This document shows, piece after piece, positions 61,701 to 64,000 of a stretch of DNA of 64,000 bases; positions within the stretch are counted from its first letter, which is position 1, and each line of letters starts with the position of its first letter. The position numbers and the translations under genes are program-made. Source of the stretch: Bryopsis sp. KO-2023 (taxonomy: Eukaryota > Chlorophyta > Ulvophyceae > Bryopsidales > Bryopsidaceae). The notes under the pieces were generated by a model. The model saw only the letters and a program-made list of their open reading frames with translations. It had not been told where the DNA came from and made no database searches. Location of the stretch: the NCBI GenBank assembly GCA_030272585.1, contig BSYQ01000004.1, positions 992,001 to 1,056,000 of the forward strand, given 5' to 3'.

Positions 61701-62304
61701 CCACTCTGTAACGCCTGCAACTGCTGCAGTCGTTTCTATCTACCAGACCCTCCGCCACATCGAAGAACCCAGTCCTGCACCAGCCCAACCACCCTCTTCT
61801 ACCGGGGAACTTTTGCAGCCGAACTCAAGGACGACTCATGATGGTCTGAACCAGCCCAACGCCGCCAGTCGACATCCACCGACCCTCCGGCTTACATACT
61901 ACCAAGCAAGGGTGCTGCAAGAGTGCTACACCATGCGTCGGGAGAACGGGATGAGTGAGGCAGCAGCCTCACACCTCCACCAGCAAGAGATGGAGTTACT
62001 GGATGCAAGAAGAGGGCACCATTTGAAAATACAAAAAGAGAACGAAGGGAGTTTGGAGGAAACACTGCAAAGGGAAGGAAAACAGGGGAGAAGGAATGGT
62101 GTAACAGAGGAATACATGCGGAGGCGGGAGGCACTGAAACAACAAGAAAAGGAGGAGCTCAAAAAGCTTTTGGATTACTTCCGGGAGAGTGCACAAGCAT
62201 GGAGACCGAAAGGAGTGCCTGCAGCAGGAGTGCCAGCAGCAACGGCCGCAACCGGAGGGAAAGGAGGGAGTGAGGTGATAAGCTATACCACTTCGGATTT
62301 TTGA
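58765..62304 (+). CDS. gag: B2 ORF1: Gag-protease polyprotein
   Basis: 1179 open codons; the first ATG is again 71 codons in (58978), as in B1. Domain order is the same: acidic Glu/Val-rich N-terminus, Pro-rich linker, capsid-like domain, CCHC knuckle (near 60634) and protease site IIDTGASACVISKKL (near 61374). Compared with B1 it lacks about 33 residues after the acidic region and has one fewer copy of a P-K-P-E-D-V-P-type repeat before the protease. The ORF ends at the same TGA next to GGATTTT. Confidence 0.88.
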   Translation: MTEKVNEEEEPNEEEGLGGAEGVNVEVSEAQGSVGAFSEAGLVDDEGVLKEDFLGGWDNEEVNEVDEKEVVMVESVPEEREARQEDRAAGDEVTRAEVDDEVVAVVKEEEEQASVDPTGREVQEGNLVGVTDQGEAEVVQEEEEVLAEEVKEEDEARRVTKEEEEAFVEPEVVVKEEVKQEEEEESSVAAGNGGNGGATNEPSSSSSDEDKPEGERDKRETSSSFEEEPVPPVHPPLNPFAFAASLPQIPPIVPPGPVVPPVPPRPPVPPPVCPPTPGSGGAMIHPAEGLPNRLTNSHLPAFTGAEAEDVATWLRSYGILAEGSGWNVPPAVQPHEDERIERLVRYTTREARSWVDNWISRHPALVEGVPNPLRTWQKLQTDMLAWFGVAPATPVAHTLEQSRKGDETVDEYTSVPSQGQQQVEANRVPGNPAVADGSLLRSNKDGAQGELTPILHAPTEDTLEGVSARAGQVEKRQVDPSSTQKEVTVPATELMGELQKHAALEPVLAEVGVMDRRVNGQIDSLRKEMRDHKIVTDSRLRGVEQQVRISGRQYSELRRMISALTERVADMRQSEEPELAGVSHGITEDAGANGILTNGERGRGRNRGNEWRRRSGRIDMSEVTCWHCLDLGHYRRNCPNRMQSFQAELEDQLIMDFEQTDPVTAAMKEPEEVMASILYSAMDVDNGAMDSAQGSNGGTPVDTSPIPSEPQATTAEDVVMEELKEQPNLESKKEPEEIPKRLPKPEDVPQGSKPVVMPPLMHRPMQVPSPRNTMAKKKKMVKKSTVKPQEKRMFTTAEAKKLVEGLTAEVSVANLCQHHPELIDAWLKALRVPMAKVPAVTTMAEVDKTSSYAVTTATAKVMETKVPGAIIDTGASACVISKKLLTQTGLTHLMEAPRGRYRDCNGQTRQAVGYIPALPIALGQCKQMVSCHVVENKHLSLIIGTPWLAKTGTEIDYGLKRLTPYVAGQRMGGVPIEFIHSVTPATAAVVSIYQTLRHIEEPSPAPAQPPSSTGELLQPNSRTTHDGLNQPNAASRHPPTLRLTYYQARVLQECYTMRRENGMSEAAASHLHQQEMELLDARRGHHLKIQKENEGSLEETLQREGKQGRRNGVTEEYMRRREALKQQEKEELKKLLDYFRESAQAWRPKGVPAAGVPAATAATGGKGGSEVISYTTSDF

Positions 62305-64000
62305 GTGGGCCGGCCACCGACGTCCTCCTTCGGCGACACCTGAAGGGGTGGCGGGAGTGGGTCGGTCCAGAAAAACGAAATAAAAGGAAAAGGAAAAGGA
62401 GGAGACGTGGCAAACGTGGGGGACGGAAAGAGCAATGGCGTCGATCAGGGAGGCGGATCAAGGAGCAAGAATGGAGAATGCAACGCCAAACACAAGAGGT
62501 AGAAAGGGCCAGAAGTCTGTGGCCAGACTCATGGGCCATGCAGTGTTTGAACCATAGTAAAACAGTGGAAGCAGAAATTCTGGTGAGACAAGAGATAAAA
62601 GGAGAAGAAGAAAAGAAAAGAAGGGAAAATTCAAGGGAAGGGGAAGCAGCTGAAAAAGAATTGGGAAGAGAAAAGAAAGAAAAAGGAAGAAGAAAAGAAA
62701 AGTTTGGGTTGAAAGAAATGGGACAGACAGCAGTTCAGCTGCAGGAAAACCAGATTTGGGCAGGGGTGGTTCCCCTTGGGACTTCTGATGTAGAAAATAA
62801 AACGTTTGCCACAGAAAAGGAAAGAAAGGAGGAAAAGGTGTCACTTAGAGAAAAATTGGAAGAACTGAAAATTAGTCCCCATCTAACCCCCCACCAAAGA
62901 AAGGAACTGCTGGATCTTCTGCAGCAGTACCCCGATGCCTGTGCTTGGTCCTCGGATCAAGTCGGGCAAACCAACCTCTTATACCACGAGATTCCCACCG
63001 GAGATCATCCCCCCATCAGGCAGAACCCCTACAGGTTCAGTTACGCGGAGAACCGGGTGGTAAAATCGGAGGTGGCGAGGATGCTCCTGGACGGAGTGGT
63101 GCGGAAGTCAAAGTCCCCGTGGGCCTCACCGATCGTTCTAGTCCCAAAGCCAGATGGGTCGGTGCGGTTCTGCGTTGATTACCGCAAGCTTAACAAGGTG
63201 ACCACCCGAGATAGCTTTCCCCTCCCGAGGATTGAGGACGCGATCAACCAATTTTCGGAGGCCAAATTCTTTACCGCTCTGGATTTGAGGTCAGGGTATT
63301 GGCAGGTCAGGATGAGCACCGCCTCCGCGGAGAAAACGGCTTTCATTACCCAGGAGGGGCTGTATGAGTTCGTAGTGATGCCCTTCGGGCTCAGTAACGC
63401 CCCAGCGACCTTCCAAAGGATGATGAACGAGGTACTGGGACCCATGCTGTGGAAGGGGGTGATCGTGTACCTGGATGACATTATCATCTATGCGGAGACC
63501 TGGGAAAAGCATCAGGAGATCCTGGCAGAAGTGCTGCAGCGGTTGAAGGAGGCCAACCTGAGGATCAGCCCGAGGAAATCGGACTTTGGGTTCGAGGAGC
63601 TGCTGTACTTGGGCCACATCGTGGGGAAAGGGGAAATCAAAATGAACCCGAAGAAGGTAGCCACAGTGGAGATGCAAGAGCCACCGGTGGATGTGTCTAC
63701 TTTGCGGTCCTTCCTGGGCCTTACTTCTTACTACAGGAGATTTGTGCGCGACTATGCAAGGATCGCTGCACCTCTGACGGAGTTGTTGAAGAAGGATGTG
63801 CCATTTGAATGGAGGGAACGCCACCAACAAGCATTTGAGAGGCTGAAGAAAAGCATTACCGATCAACCAGTCCTGGCTCCACCACAGCCACACCTACCAT
63901 ACATTCTGCAAACAGACTGGAGCAGCCAGGCTGTGGGGGCAGTACTCTGTCAAAAGGATGAGCAAGGGAGAGAGCATGTGGTGGCTTATGCCAGCAAAAG
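62301..64000 (+). CDS. pol: B2 ORF2: RT-RNase H, truncated by window end
   Basis: Open in the -1 frame of ORF1 to the window end, with the same charged leader as B1 (sequence and length differ slightly). It has an intact RT including FCVDYRKLN, YLDD (near 63469) and the start of RNase H. The last codons read V-V-A-Y-A-S-K. Whether integrase follows in frame cannot be seen and would decide if the B family has an autonomous member. Confidence 0.88.
   Translation, partial: MSGPATDVLLRRHLKGWREWVGPEKRNKRKRKRRRRGKRGGRKEQWRRSGRRIKEQEWRMQRQTQEVERARSLWPDSWAMQCLNHSKTVEAEILVRQEIKGEEEKKRRENSREGEAAEKELGREKKEKGRRKEKFGLKEMGQTAVQLQENQIWAGVVPLGTSDVENKTFATEKERKEEKVSLREKLEELKISPHLTPHQRKELLDLLQQYPDACAWSSDQVGQTNLLYHEIPTGDHPPIRQNPYRFSYAENRVVKSEVARMLLDGVVRKSKSPWASPIVLVPKPDGSVRFCVDYRKLNKVTTRDSFPLPRIEDAINQFSEAKFFTALDLRSGYWQVRMSTASAEKTAFITQEGLYEFVVMPFGLSNAPATFQRMMNEVLGPMLWKGVIVYLDDIIIYAETWEKHQEILAEVLQRLKEANLRISPRKSDFGFEELLYLGHIVGKGEIKMNPKKVATVEMQEPPVDVSTLRSFLGLTSYYRRFVRDYARIAAPLTELLKKDVPFEWRERHQQAFERLKKSITDQPVLAPPQPHLPYILQTDWSSQAVGAVLCQKDEQGREHVVAYASK

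Larger units (their letters stand above)
34748..64000 (-). mobile_element. element C: old Ty3/Gypsy LTR retrotransposon, split by three insertions, 5' end off window
   Basis: Minus-strand chromodomain-type Gypsy element whose pieces are 34748-36768, 44558-45280 and 54077-57681. They collapse into one order (gag, pol, extra ORF, 3' LTR) once A, B1 and their target duplications are removed. B2 interrupts its gag at 57681, and the rest lies beyond the window. It is GC- and CpG-rich, unlike A. As the host of all other insertions it is the oldest of the nest, yet its pol ORF is still open for 1107 codons. The 5' LTR and target duplication cannot be checked here. Confidence 0.8.
57682..64000 (+). 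mobile_element. element B2: second B-family element, 3' part off window
   Basis: Starts with LTR 57682-58270, PBS and leader like B1. LTR is visibly diverged from B1 (about 589 versus 559 bp; TATTTAAA at 58013-58020), so it is a different subfamily, not a duplicate of B1. Inserted in C gag. The window ends inside RNase H, so the integrase state, 3' LTR and target duplication are unknown. Confidence 0.9.

Noticed and set aside
1-64000. CRISPR array, bacterial operon or prophage
   Set aside because: No regularly spaced repeats and no bacterial gene organisation; introns throughout.

Overview
This is nuclear DNA from an intron-rich eukaryote, most likely a protist or alga that I cannot place further. 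Genes carry short GT-AG introns with T-rich tracts. The recognisable products are eukaryotic: an IST1 ESCRT-III protein, an ML/NPC2-like lipid-binding protein, the Rab7 exchange-factor subunit CCZ1, a 2-oxoglutarate/Fe(II) oxygenase, Kazal and WAP protease-inhibitor domains, and a FIST-domain protein with an Arg/Ser-rich N-terminus that could be an organelle targeting sequence. There are no bacterial operons, and I see no rRNA, tRNA or CRISPR array.

Layout of the genic part (1-34.7 kb): 3' part of IST1 (+); ML protein (-); a 19-exon coiled-coil gene (+, 3.1-11.0 kb); three unrecognised minus-strand genes (11.6-16.7 kb); CCZ1 (+); the oxygenase (-), divergent from a six-exon gene of unknown function (+, 20.65-22.72 kb); a membrane protein (-); a Kazal-WAP gene (-); a small gene with an unresolved frame (+); a signal peptide + WAP gene with many phase-compatible downstream exons (-, about 28.3-30.6 kb); a small two-exon gene (-); and the FIST gene (+). 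Exon models were built by hand from splice sites and phase. They are predictions, and boundaries may be off by one or two bases.

Layout of the repeat part (34.7-64 kb): nested Ty3/Gypsy LTR retrotransposons. The oldest, element C (minus strand), starts with a 182-bp 3' LTR at 34.75 kb and runs off the right edge. It is split by three later insertions. Element A (minus, 36,769-44,552) is complete, with 514-bp LTRs differing at one base and a 5-bp target duplication. Element B1 (plus, 45,287-54,070) has LTRs with no difference found by eye and a 6-bp duplication. Element B2 (plus, from 57,682) is a diverged relative of B1 that runs off the end.

The most unusual points are these. A's internal region has almost no CpG, while its LTR, leader and first gag codons are CpG-rich. 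All three families have pol in the -1 frame of the preceding ORF, with a canonical GGGAAAC slippery heptamer in A and an MMTV-like GGATTTT in B. C has an extra same-strand ORF downstream of pol. B1 has a wrecked integrase yet looks recently inserted. Outside the transposons, the Kazal-WAP fusion and several intron-rich genes without a recognisable family deserve follow-up.
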